Shown piece after piece: positions 32,158 to 43,018 of a stretch of 64,000 nt of DNA (positions are counted from its first letter, which is position 1; each line of letters begins with the position of its first letter). The notes under the pieces are model-generated. The model saw only the letters and a list, made by a program, of their open reading frames with translations. It did no database searches and was not told the DNA's origin. The position numbers and the translations under genes were made by a program. Source of the stretch: Hypericum androsaemum (Eukaryota; Streptophyta; Magnoliopsida; Malpighiales; Hypericaceae); contig OZ023195.1 in NCBI GenBank assembly GCA_963995505.1, positions 5,600,109 through 5,664,108 on the forward strand, written 5' to 3'.

Positions 32158-35100
32158 ATGGCAAAAGAAGACGTGAAGATTCTGGGTGCATGGGCAAGCC
32201 CTTACGTGATGAGGCCCAGAATCGCTCTCAACGTGAAGTCGGTGGAGTACGAGTTCCTTCAGGAGACGTTCGAGACAAAGAGCGAGCTCCTCCTCAAATC
32301 TAACCCCATCCACAAGAAGATGCCGGTTATGATCCACCAAGGGAAACCCATCTGCGAGTCTCTGATCATCGTGGAGTACGTCGACGAGGTCTGGTCCTCC
32401 GGCCCTTCCATCCTCCCCTCCGACCCTATCGACCGCGCCACCGCTAAGTTTTGGGGATCCTACGTCGATGAGAAGGTACCCGATTCATTTTTTCTCTCCT
32501 ATCATGGCTCGTCTGCTTAGTTAGTTACGCGAGTGGTGTCCATTCTCTTGAAAATTTTGGGTTTGACATAGAAATCGTAACAATCTATCAGGGTCGACCG
32601 ATTCGGACGATCCAGTTTATTACATGTTGGCGAAGTCAAAATCTATGTATTACGATAGGTTTCGGTTGAGAAGATGCGTTCAGATTAATACATTACCAAT
32701 GATGTATTTATCTATTTTTTTCAAAAGATAACTTTTTACACCACGATACACTTATTAGGGTTTGAATAGACATCTCTGAATTTGTACACGCATTGTGCAA
32801 TGGGTTAAATGTCCTTTGGACAATGATGTATTTATTGACGGTTGAGTTTGGCGAGGAAATAAGGAAAAGAGAAATTATTTTCTTATTTTGTTTCAGACTC
32901 TTATTTTGGACTCCTGATTAGACCTAGATAGTTTACTTGATGTACAAGAGTTTGTCTCTATATAAAGGCATGTTACACAAGGATTTTGTATGGCTTTGTG
33001 ACTTGGATCCATCAATAAAAATTCTCCTTTCTCTCCATGGACGTAGGCATTAGGTCGAACCACGTTATATCTTGTGTTCGTGTTCTTTGCGCGCTTGTTC
33101 TCTAGTTGCTGAATTCCTAACAAGTGGTATCAGAGCTAAGGTTGGAGGATGTCGGATCACGGCGCGAAGTTTGCTCTTGTGAAGTTCGATAGTTCATCAA
33201 ATTTTGGGTTATGGCAAAGGTGTGTCAAGGATCTCCTCGTGCAACAAGGGATGGTCATCGCGCTCTTGGAGAAGAAGCCCGAGAAGATGGAGGAGCAAGA
33301 GTGGAAGGAGATAGGGGCCAAGGCGGTGGCAATAATTCGCTTGTGCTTGGCAGATAATGGGATATATCATGTAATGGATGAGGAGTCACCAGCTGAGGTT
33401 TGGAAGAAATTGGAGGCAAGGTATATGTCTAAGTCTTTGTCGAACAAGCTTTATCTTAAGCAAAGATTGTACGGGCTTAAGATGAAGGAGGGCTCGGATT
33501 TGAGCCAACGCATTAATGGTTTCAGTCAACTTGTGAGCGACTGGAGAAAGGTTGATATGAAGTTCGAGGAAGAAGACAAGGCATTGTTGCTGCTGAATTC
33601 CTTACCTGGCTCCTACGAAAATTTGGTTACAACTCTTAACTTGGGGGAAGGAGCCCCTGGTATTGGAAGATATCACAAGTGCTCTGCTAGAATTTTATCA
33701 AAGGAGAAAAACTGGCGATGATCAAGTAGTGGGGCTGGTTGTGAAGGGTTACCATGGTCGAGGAGGAGAAAGAGATTGGAAGGGATCCAAGTCGGGGTCA
33801 AGGAGGTTCAAAGGAAATTATTTCGAACGTGGAGAAAAAGGGCACGTGAAGAAGGATTGTCCGAGAAGAACTAGGAATCGCGAGGAAAAATGATCGGATT
33901 TCGTGAATATGGCCTCATATTCAGACGAGTCGCATGGTGATGTTCTTTCTGTCTTATCAGGTCCAAAACTTTTTTATTCCTAGATTTTGGATAGCGCTTG
34001 TTCTTTCCACATGACGCCCAAGAGAGGGTGGTTCGACACCTACAAGTTCGTTGATTCAGGTATGGTGACTATGGGTGATGGTTCTACTTGTAGAATTGCT
34101 AGCATAGGTGATATCCGAATCAAGATGTGGGGTTAGGCATGTTCCGAAGTTGGAGAGGAATTTGATCTCATTAGGAGCCTTGGATTATAGTGGATATAGC
34201 TATAAGGTTGTAGGCGGGCTAATAGAGGTGGAGAAGGATGTTGTGGCGGTGATGAAGGGTGAAACGGATGCTAGGAACACCTACAGGTTAGTGGGGAACA
34301 CGGTTGTAGGTGGAGTTACCTCGTTGTGTTCCGATGGAGAGGGAGAAAGCTCTTCTGTGATGGAGCGAAGGCTTGACATGAATGGTTTGAGTGGAGTTGG
34401 GATTCGCGGAGATAAAGTTAGCAAGTTCCCGCTATGGTTGTCTAAAGGTATGTGCATGTTAAAGGTATTGGGTAGCATGGGGAATGCGAAGCCATTCGTA
34501 GCACCACGGGCGAATCGGATATCTCACTCAAAGCCGAACAGTGGAATTCGTGGCATGTCGAGGGTCCTACTTGGTGGAACAAAAGGTTGCCCTTTGTATG
34601 CTGTGGCTCGTAGCATTGGTTTGAGGTAAGAAAGTTCAATGAAAAACTAGTCCGAGGTTGCGAAGCATGGGGTTGACCGAAAAATAGAGGACGCGTCTAT
34701 TGGTCGCAAAGTTGTTTCGACAGGTGGACTTGCTAGTTGGGATTCAATAGAGGTTGGAGGGAAGACGACAAGGAAGCTCAGAAGCTCGAGCTTAGGGGCT
34801 GACTCCAAGTGATTGAACAAAGGTGGTAAGAAAGTTGAGATGGTCTTATTAATGGCGGTGTATCTATGGTTCGAGGTAGAGTTGGTAGAGTCGGTTTGGT
34901 TTCGTGGGACTCCATGTTTCTTCATGGGGCGGTGTTTCGTCAAAGTGGAGTTTTGTTGAAGTTTGGATGGAGCTTCATGGTTCGTCCACGGGATGATTTC
35001 TCGCCAAGGTAGAGATTGTTGAGTTTGGCGAGGAAATAAGGAAAAGAGGAATTATTTTCGTATTTTTTTCGGACTCTTGTTTTGGACTCCCAATTAGACC

Positions 35101-35735
35101 TAGATAGTTTACTTGATGTAAAAGATTTGTCTCTATATAAATGCATGTTACCCAAGGGTTTTGTATGACTTTGTGACTTGGATCTATCAATAAAAATTCT
35201 CCTTTCTCTCCATAGACGTAGGCATTAGGCCGAACTACGTTATATCTTGTGTTCGTATTTTTTGCGCGTTTGTTCTCTAGTTGCTGAATTCCTAACATTT
35301 ACCAATGCAAAAATTTACCTACAAATTGTTTTAACGTTTTGAGTTGGATAAAAAAATTTGTAATACTCGAATATTGTGCAGCTTTTTCCATCACTCCTGG
35401 GGATTGACGGTGCTCGAGACGAGGAGGCGAAGAACGGAATGGTGGGGCAAGTATCCGAAAGCTTCCGGGTCCTAGAGGAGGCCTACACCAAATTGAGCAA
35501 CGGAGGACCTTTCTTCGGAGGAGACCACATCGGCTACGTCGACATCGCATTTGGGAGTTACTTGGGCTGGATTCGGGTCTTGTCCAAGCTCGACGGGCTG
35601 GATCTGCTCGACGGGTCCAGAGTTCCCGGGCTTGTGAAATGGGCCGACACCTTCTCTTCCGACCCGACCGTCAAAGATGTCATGCCGGAGACCGACAAGC
35701 TCGTCGAGCTGCGAAGTTTATCTGAGAGAACATGA
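32158..35735 (+). CDS. tau-class glutathione S-transferase GST2, intron enlarged by insertions
   Basis: Exon 1 is 32158-32475, exon 2 is 35382-35735; the predicted protein has 223 residues. Exon 1 differs little from GST1 and keeps Ser14 (GAWASPYVMRP), the cis-Pro after KKM and Glu67-Ser68. The donor AAG/GTACCC and acceptor TTGTGCAG are unchanged, but the intron has grown to about 2.9 kb with a SINE (32712-32820) and a Copia element (32836-35297) in the sense direction. A one-base loss near 35712 shifts the frame, replacing the last ~17 residues (FAKVIREK...) with LRSLSERT. The tail is variable in tau enzymes, so activity is possible, but intron polyadenylation in the LTR could cut transcripts short. 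Confidence 0.85.
32712..32820 (-). mobile_element. SINE-like insertion in the GST2 intron
   Basis: 109 bp between perfect 15-bp duplications CAATGATGTATTTAT (32697-32711 and 32821-32835). The GST1 intron has the unoccupied site (TAATGATGTATTTATTTAC at about 10087). On the minus strand it has box A- and B-like parts and a GTGTAAAAAGTTATC trailer ending in an A-run, matching the copy at 42855, also 109 bp. Confidence 0.8.
32836..35297 (+). mobile_element. deleted Copia LTR retrotransposon inside the GST2 intron
   Basis: LTRs at 32836-33122 and 35017-35297 (about 285 bp, ending CCTAACA) are highly similar. The primer-binding site TGGTATCAGAGC (33125-33136) matches initiator tRNA-Met, and a purine stretch AAGGTAGAGA precedes the 3' LTR. 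The flanks TTTAT and TTTAC form an imperfect 5-bp duplication. Only gag, a protease and the pre-integrase region remain; integrase, reverse transcriptase and RNase H are gone. Confidence 0.9.
33149..34629 (+). pseudogene. Copia gag, protease and pre-integrase remnant
   Basis: The frame 33149-33721 is a Copia gag (WQRCVKDLLVQQGMV, AWxxL-type block, LYGLKMKEGSDL, LLLNSLPGSYENL). After a frameshift near 33660 comes a damaged zinc knuckle (FERGEKGHVKKDC, first two Cys lost), then ILDSACSFHMTPKRGWFDTY, the Copia protease active site with DSG changed to DSA, then the pre-integrase region (HVPKLERNLISLGALD, GYSYKVVGG). It is followed by unrelated, stop-rich sequence. Confidence 0.85.
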
Positions 35736-36951
35736 AAGCCGGCGGTGGCCCAGAGATTGGTATCGAGATGTGCTCGTGTTTGTGGAAGGATGGAACAATG
35801 TGGCACTGTTCCTGTTATTTTTCATTAGCTCTAAATTTAATTATTTGCTAAATCGACTAATAAATTTATAATATGTTATCTATTATTTGTTACGGTTATT
35901 TGGATCTCTCAACGGGTAAGTAAGTAATTTTGATTGTTGTAGGTTCTTAAGAAAAGCGACATGAAAACCTAAGCACCAGAAAGAGGTCTCGACATGAGAC
36001 ACCTGGTAAAGTACAGAAAATGGTTAGAGGTATTTTTGTTCATACCAAAATTAACATAAGAAAAAAATCTTTAAATAAAATATGTACCTTTTTTTAAGGG
36101 GAAATAAAATATGTACCTTGATGAAATCACTTGGTGTAGAGAAGCAAGCCTCGGTCGGTTTTTCTATAGGCACGATTTAATACAATTAATCAATTTTTTT
36201 GACATGAAATGTGTACAAATAATGGACGAATACTGAAATTGATTTAATAAATTGGATTGCACCCGCAGATTGCCTATACGACTATTTGCCACGGTTTTCC
36301 CCAGAAAACGCTCGCACTTCCAGTTTTTAAAAAAAAAATTGGCAGGCGTATATTAATTCTACGAAAAACAATAGTGATAACTAAAAAATAAGATTATATC
36401 ATGAAAAATAAATTTGATTTTTTAAAAAGATATATGTATTATTGTATCACCCCATAGATACATTTGAAACTTACAAATGATCATGTTAAAAGAAATAAAA
36501 TTACATTTGAAAAAAAAGCATATTTTCTACTTAATCCATACTAATGGAGTTATTTTGTCTACCATACCATGTAATTCATTAGATCACTCTAAAAAGGTCA
36601 ACAATTTCAAATTCGAAAACGATGATATTCCTATAGTTTCAAATAGACCAGAAAATAAATGCAAGCATGATGTAACAAATCTACTTCTTAACCTTTTCCT
36701 AAATTACTCGTACTCAACAGTTTCGGGATAGAAACCCCAATTTTGGGTGAATTTTCATTTCTTTGCTAGAAAGTAGATCCTCAATTTTTTAAGGAGTAAA
36801 AATACTTTAGTATTCTGTATTATATAAAATAGATATTTTGAACTCTCTATTATAGAAATATCCACTTTAAATATCTTATATTATTGTTGAAAAACATTTT
36901 AGTACTTTAAGTATTTTGTGTCATCATAACATGTTTTCTATTTACAAATAG
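35736..36951. other. GST2 3' flank and AT-rich spacer
   Basis: GST2 3' untranslated region to about 35880, then AT-rich DNA. A short frame at 36477-36731 is low-complexity and not convincing. Confidence 0.35.
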
Positions 36952-37785
36952 ACCGTGTGTTATGTGATATTAAAAGATCTAACAAAAATTTGCTAGGTAA
37001 AAGACGAATATGCCCTTACCTCCAAACTTGCACTACCAACATCAAACTCCATCTCCATAGATTCTTCTTGATGATGAAGCTAGAGCCAATGAAGACACTC
37101 ACAAATCTGTAAAACTAATTAATTTGCAACAAAAATGATGATTAATGAAAAAGCAAAACTACATCACCAGCGAACTAAAAATCGGAACGGCGGCCGTTAC
37201 ACTCCCAGTCGCCGAAGCGGGTAGGCTCGGCCCCGCGGGGCCCACAGACCTCGCCGGTCTGCTCGTTGATGAAGGCCACACCGTCTCCTCTCCCTCCTCG
37301 CCCCCGCCTCTTCTCTTTCCTCTCCTGCCTCGTCGCCGACTCGTCCTCCTCCTTCGGCTGGGACGGCGGCTGGGAGGAGGTGGAGTGGAGTCAGATCAGC
37401 GGGGTGGAGCAAAGCCGAGCCACCGGTTCAGATTGGGCGGTGGATGAGAGCAACGCGCGGGCAAGGGCCAGGTTGATCTTCGACATTTTCTTCGTTCGAG
37501 CGGCGGCGACACGAGAAGGAAATGAGAGCTTCGCTTCGTGGCAACTAGTTGTTAGTTATTGACTCAGGGAAGAGCAAAAATTGACTTATCATTGTTGTCG
37601 TTTTGTGCACTATGGCGGTGTGGTGGGTGGGGTTACGTGTCCTCTCTTCTTTTTCTTCATCGGCTCCAGCTTTATTATCAAGAAAATCTATCGAGATGGA
37701 GTTTGATGGTGGTGGTGTAAGGTTAAAGATGAGGGTGACGGTATATTAGACTTTTACATAGCAAAATTTTCATATAATATACGGT
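36952..37785. mobile_element. gene-capturing MULE-like element carrying SDHAF4
   Basis: Arms of about 120-130 bases are inverted repeats: the left contains TTTGCTAGGTAAAAG, CATCAAACTCCATCTC and TAGATTCTTCTTGATGATGAAGC, and the reverse complement of the right contains TTTGCTATGTAAAAG, CATCAAACTCCATCTC and a matching continuation. Outermost similarity is at an ACCGT. I could not find a target duplication. The core between 37140 and 37560 is GC-rich and carries one whole small coding sequence. Confidence 0.7.
37175..37486 (-). pseudogene. SDHAF4: SDHAF4 (succinate dehydrogenase assembly factor 4) copy with a nonsense codon
   Basis: 104 codons from ATG (37486) to TAG (37175). It starts MSKINLALARALLSST, a mitochondrial-type presequence, continues with a Lys/Glu/Arg-rich linker, and ends with [20 protein letters not shown], then [11 protein letters not shown], the SDHAF4/DUF1674 signature that normally reads GEVGGPRGPEPTRYGDW. 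An in-frame TGA is at codon 32 (37391-37393), and the core motif carries G-to-C, P-to-A and R-to-C changes. SDHAF4 helps load flavinylated SDH1 into complex II. No intron is visible. It lies between MULE arms, so it is a captured copy rather than the working gene. Confidence 0.82.
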
Positions 37786-39420
37786 ATGAGTTTCACCTTC
37801 TCAAAAAAATCAATCGAAGTTCCGCCACCTAAAACCCGATGCACCGACCTCAACGACTTCCTCGTCGTACCTACTCAACATTTTATAAGGACCACAACTC
37901 AACGACAACGATCCCTAATCCGGAAGTCAATCACGTTATGTTGACGGCGTACCGAGTCCAGGTGTCGACCGCCAAGTCACGAAATCAAAATTAATTGAAG
38001 TCAAGCTCGTTGATGGCGTACCGAGTCCAGGCGTCCTCCAACCTGAAGCTCGTCCTCCAACATGAAGCCCGACCGCCCTCTCCGCCCTCTTCCTCGCCTC
38101 CCGCCGCTCCTGGATCTCTGCCCTTCCGACCCCTTCTTCTGCCAGGCCCTCTCCGTCGTCCAGGTTACCGTCAACCAGGTCGTAATGTGTAGAACCATCG
38201 CTTTTCATCGTTCGTTTCTCCGGTAATCGGATTATCCATCCTCTGTCCCTTCCTGCCTCTCCCCCGGGCTTCTGTTCTTGGCCTTGATGGCCAACAAACC
38301 CGGTGGCGGGTTCGACCCAGGTGGGTCTCCTGCTGGGAGATGGACTCGAACCCAAATTGGGAAAGGAGCAAGGAGAGAGGATGGCGACCTTGTTCTTGGC
38401 GGCATCTTCGATGAGGCGCTAGAACGGCGTCGTCCAGGAAGACAGCGATGAGGTTTCTTTTCTTTGATTGGAGAGCGGTTGGAGGAGGTAGAAGAAGAGA
38501 TGACGTAAGTGATTTTTTTAATTTTTATTTTAAGGGTATTTTCGTCTATTTCAATGAAAAAAAATTTTATTTAAGGACCTGAAAGTATAATAAAAATAAA
38601 TTAGAGGATGGCGTATATTTTATAAACAATTGAGACTTTTGAGTATATTTAAATAAATCCAAAAAAATACGGAGTAATTTTCCCAAAATATTATGCAGCC
38701 ACTCCACCCCCTCCATACCCCTCCTCCTCTCCTTCTAACCTAGACACATCTTTCTTCACGCCCTACCAGCTCACCTCCGGCCTACTCTCTTCACAGCTCT
38801 CCCATTCACCATCCTCCGCGCTCCACCTCCACTCCAGATCTCACCTTTATGGAGTGGGGCTAGGATCTTGCCGGTGACTGCTCCTCCTCGGCCGTCTCCC
38901 ACCTTTGCCCGAGCAGGTGGTGGTCCCACTCCAGGCCGTTCACTCGCTGTCCTATGTTTCACAGTTCTTTTCAAGTTCGTCTGAACCAGATCCGGCCGGC
39001 TTCGTCCTCTTTCGCTCAAGGAGCGAGCTTCTCAATTTTGTCGATCTAAGCCGGGTAGTCCGTCATTCTGTTTGCAACCAGCTTAGCCCTACCGCGCTCG
39101 CCGGACTCATGACCACTGTTCGTCATAGATCTGTAGGCCCTTGCTGATGGCCGGAGGGGTTGGTCTCCACAGACAATCCCTCTGGTCCGGTTCCGGTTCC
39201 CTTTCTTGTTTTTATTTTGCCTGTACTGCTTTGTTTCTTAAGTTATTATGCTTTATTGTTTCGTTTGTGTTAATGCTGTATCCCGTTGCCCGAAATCCCG
39301 TCTGTTTTGGGATTTTTTTTGGCTATATTTCAGGCTTGCTTTCTTATTTGTTTGGTCTTTTGTTCGGATCAGTCCTGGTTTGATCTGAGATCCGTTCGAG
39401 TCTTGATACTATTATTTTTG
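37786..39420. other. GC-rich unassigned DNA
   Basis: Two GC-rich patches (37990-38470 and 38690-39200) with short frames I cannot assign. At 38535-38695 the sequence resembles the AT-rich inner end of a MULE arm, ending CGGAGTAATTTTCCC, but I find no partner arm. The phrase 'ggcgtaccgagtccagg.gtc' is repeated at 37946 and 38014. Confidence 0.3.
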
Positions 39421-40889
39421 TCATAGGTGGTAAAACTTGTCTCGGTTGAACTTTTTCGACCTTAACTCTCATTTGCGTGCATCTTGTATGCATTCAAATG
39501 CCCACTAGGTTGCGTCTACGACATTACCTTTTGATTTTTCTGCCGTAGCTTGTTTCGGCATAACTCCACTTTGGTCGTTTGCTTTAGTAGCTTCTCGACC
39601 ACTCATCGCTTCCCCTGTGTCAGTGTGCCACTTTGTTGACTGCGATTTGATTTTCTTTATCTGTTCGGTATTACCGTTATTTGTCTATATATTTTTTTTC
39701 ATATTATAACTTATTATTTTTAATATAGACTTTGCACCATCTTTTAAAAAATATATAATATAGATTACTAGCGTATCTTTATTTTTTTTTGTTTTCCGGT
39801 CAGAACTCGCTCTTTTCGGTTGCTGGCTAGAAAATGCATTTATATTATGGTTTTGGGCCAGAAAATGCGACATTTTGTGCAGTTTCTAGCTAGATACCAC
39901 TTGCTTTTTTCTGTTTCCCGCTCCAACGGAAATTAATTTTGCTAGAAATCGCGCCAGGAAACACGATTTCCGGATACGATTTCTCGCACTACTTAACCAG
40001 GAATACTTTTTAGCCGGTACACCATTCAATTCCCACCGATCCATATCAATGGCCGAGGGGCCGGACAGTTTCCCTGACTAGCAACAATATTGGGTGGCAT
40101 TAAAGCTAGGAATGGTCAGATCCCAATAGTACATCTCGGAGGATGTGATCTCATTCGTATTAGCTTCAACTTGCAGTTCGCCTCATAGTTTTTAGTTTCT
40201 CTCTTTTTTCATATGATTGTTTTTATCCCAGTCGTGTATCTCGGAGGATGTGATCTCGATCTAGTTTCGAAAAGATGAGACTTATAAAAATGACAAAATT
40301 ATTCTAACAAATCAAATTTATGATCATTTGGTTAAGTTGAGCATTTATCAAAGTATTTCTTGGTAATTCTTAAATTCCATGGTACATTTAACTAAGTATT
40401 TTTTTTTCACATGATTGTTTAACCAACCAATAAAATCCATGGTACATTTATTTCTGAAGTTTTGAGTAGTTATTACTTTAGAGTAGATCACTTTAAAAAA
40501 GTTTTATTATTTCAACTAACAATGAATATTAGAGTAAAACTAGAAATTTCTAATTAGAACTCTTAGAATGTAGTGGTATTAAAAGTCCAAGAACTTTCAC
40601 ACCCAAAAAATACTTTGTTCTCTTCTCAACAAAAAAAATACTGTGTTCGACTTAAACTAAATAACTCAACGATACTATGTAATTTTGACAAAAAAATATC
40701 ATATATTTCATGGTCCATTCACATGCATTAAACAAGAAAGTATTTAGATGTATTCGAAAGAAAATTAATTAAAATATTTTGTTTTTTGTCTTAAAAATAC
40801 AACAATATTAAATACGTGTCAGGAAAGCATTATTACCATAACGCCTGCTCGAACTTCCATCAATTTGTTGACGATTTCAACAACAAAAC
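39421..40889. other. AT-rich spacer, nothing recognised
   Basis: No gene. The phrase GTATCTCGGAGGATGTGATCT and its near copy recur at about 40130 and 40223. Confidence 0.3.
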
Positions 40890-41130
40890 CATAGATATTG
40901 AACTCCAATTCCGGAAAAAAAGAAAAACACAAACTATTAATTTCCTGCGGGCCTATACCATTAAATGCCTCGTGAGTCTATTTTCCGGTGACCAAAACGA
41001 AACCTACCACCTCCATCCATCCAGTATGTTTCAAACTTTAACCAGCTCTATCTACCCTTCCAAGCCTTCCTCCTATATATTATATCCCCAGCCCATTTTC
41101 CTACCCATTAGCTGGCTAAAATAGATCACT
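40890..41130 (+). promoter_or_regulatory. proximal promoter of GST3
   Basis: Shares the GST1 flank (CTATTAATTTCCTGCGGGCC, GTGACCAAAACGAAACCTA). A TATA-like stretch, CTATATATTATAT, is at about 41073, some 55-60 bases before the start codon. Confidence 0.5.
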
Positions 41131-41553
41131 ATGGCCATGGAAGACGTGAAGATTGTTGGCTCGTGGGCGAGCCCGTTCACGATGAGACCCAGAATCGCGC
41201 TCAACGTGAAATCGGTGGAGTACGAGTTCCTTCAGGAGACGTTCGGGACCAAGAGCGAGCTCCTCCTCAAGTCTAACCCCATCCACAAGAAGATGCCGGT
41301 TATGATCCACCAAGGGAAACCCATCTGTGAGTCTCTGATAATTGTGGAGTACATCGACGAGGTCTGGTCCTCGGTCCCTTCCATCCTCCCCACCGATCCT
41401 ATCGACCGCGCCTCCGCTAGGTTTTGGGGATCCTTCGTCGACGAGAAGGTATTTAGTTTCATTTCTCTCTTCTACAGTATCATCGGGTTGAAGTCTGCAC
41501 GAATTATAATTTTATCGTGTAAGCAGAAATTAACATCTTTTAATACCATGTTA

Positions 41554-41591
<38 letters not shown>

Positions 41592-42451
41592 AAACATAAT
41601 TTTTAGTTATAATCACTTTTGTAATTAATAATTTGATAATTTTAACAGAAAAATTGAGTTTGAAGTTCATGATTTGAGCCAAAAGATATTTAGCCTAATA
41701 TATTTAATGATTTGATAGAAGTCTAATGTTCAAATGGATAAAACCCTAGCAATATGTTCAAATCCTGGTGTAATTTTTTTTCAATAAATTTTACTACACC
41801 AAAATTTTGAAGAGGTCGATGGCCTTGAGATCACGAATTTTTATTTCGACCCACATTATTATTAATAAAATTATATCTTTCAAAAGAAATCCTAGCAATA
41901 TATTACAACACTTGATAGGTAGTAGGATTGTAATGAATTTTACCTCATTTTCTTAGAATTTTAGGTTAACTGCCAAAATTTAAATTCACCAAAAGACCAT
42001 AACAATGTGTAATTATTGATGTAACAATTTATTTTAAAAAGCAATCCATAATTAAATCTCGAATATTGTGAAGTTTTTTCCAACAGTCCGGGGAATCCAT
42101 ACCGCTCCAAACGAGGAGGCGAAGAAGGCAGTGGAAGCACAATTAGTCGAACACTTTCGAGCCCTAGAAGACGCCTACACCAAATTGAGCAACGGGGGAC
42201 CATTCTTCGGAGGAAGCCACATCGGCTACGTTGACATCGCATTAGGTTGCTACTTGGGCTGGATACGAGCCATGTTCAAGCTCGACGGGCTGAATCTGCT
42301 GGACCCTTCCAGAGTTCCTGGGCTGGTGAAATGGGCCAACATCTTCTCTTCCGACCCAGCTGTCAAAGATCTCATGCCCGATACCGACAGGCTCGTCGAG
42401 TTTTCCAAGATGATCCAAGAGAAGATGAAGGCCGCGGGCCCATCAAAGTAG
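41131..42451 (+). CDS. tau-class glutathione S-transferase GST3, two exons
   Basis: Exon 1 is 41131-41448, exon 2 is 42074-42451; 231 residues. Ser14 lies in GSWASPFTMRP, with the cis-Pro motif KKMPVM and Glu67-Ser68 conserved. Exon 2 keeps GGPFFGGSHIGYVDIALGCY and the C-terminal MIQEKMKAAGPSK. It is more diverged from GST1 and GST2 than they are from each other, so it is the older paralogue. The intron is 625 bp with a TA microsatellite and a SINE-like copy. The acceptor reads TTGTGAAG instead of the TTGTGCAG of both sisters. The frame across the junction is unchanged if that AG is used. Confidence 0.92.
41557..41589. repeat. TA dinucleotide microsatellite in the GST3 intron
   Basis: About 16 TA units without interruption. 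Confidence 0.95.
41688..41800 (+). mobile_element. SINE-like copy in the GST3 intron
   Basis: Begins AAGATATTTAGCCTAATATA, has a box B-like TGTTCAAATCCTGGTG and a GTGTAATTTTTTTTC trailer, in the same order and spacing as the copies at 30815, 32712 and 42855. No clear duplication. Confidence 0.45.
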
Positions 42452-42658
42452 TGGAAGAAAAGGAGACATGGAGGATGGAATAATGTGGGACTGTACCGAT
42501 TATTTTTTCTTCGGGACGAAATAGACAGTCTAATAAATATGTAATCTACTATCCGTTGATGCTATGCTTTTTATCTTATCGGGTATCTGATTTACTGGGC
42601 TGCCTAATTCAAATTCGAATGAGTAATAAGTTTGAAAATCTTTGCCAATAAAGGGAAC

Positions 42659-43018
42659 CCTTAGAGCATGCCTACACCAAATTGAGTGATGGACAACCTT
42701 TCATTGGAGGAGATCGCATCGGTTAAGTGGACATCGCATTTGGGAGCTGCTTCTGCTGGATATGGGCCGTGTCGAAGCATGATGGGCCGAACCTCCTTGA
42801 AGGGCCCGGATTTTCCCGGGGTGGTCAAATGGGCCGATACCTTCTCTTCCGACCAATCAGAAAATATTTAGTCTAACGGTACAAGAAATGTACCAATTCA
42901 AAAAGATACAAGGTTTAAACTATGACAATTGTAATAATTGTGTAAAATTTTACCTAAAAAAAATTCTCTTCCGACCTAGTTGTCGAAGATCTTATGCCCG
43001 ATACAGACAAGCTCGTTT
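42659..43018 (+). pseudogene. tau GST exon 2 pseudogene, split by a SINE
   Basis: Starts in the middle of exon 2 (CCTACACCAAATTGAGTGAT), continues to TTCTCTTCCGACC, is interrupted at 42855-42963, and resumes to the equivalent of 'MPDTDKLV' at 43018. The Tyr codon of IGYVDIA is changed to TAA at 42724-42726. There is no exon 1. It is the remains of a fourth GST copy immediately after GST3. Confidence 0.9.
42855..42963 (+). mobile_element. SINE-like insertion in the GST pseudogene
   Basis: 109 bp with a 13-bp perfect duplication TTCTCTTCCGACC (42842-42854 and 42964-42976) and an A-run at its 3' end. Box A-like TTAGTCTAACGGTACAAG and box B-like AGGTTTAAACTATGAC suggest a tRNA-derived Pol III transcript. 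Because GST exon 2 is a known reference sequence, the limits of this copy define the family's length. Confidence 0.82.

Noticed and set aside
36477..36731. An 84-codon plus-strand frame
   Set aside because: AT-rich, Lys/Asn-rich composition expected by chance in such DNA; no motif.
39141..39383. An 80-codon hydrophobic frame
   Set aside because: T-rich DNA gives Phe/Leu/Val-rich frames by chance; no start context or homology that I recognise.
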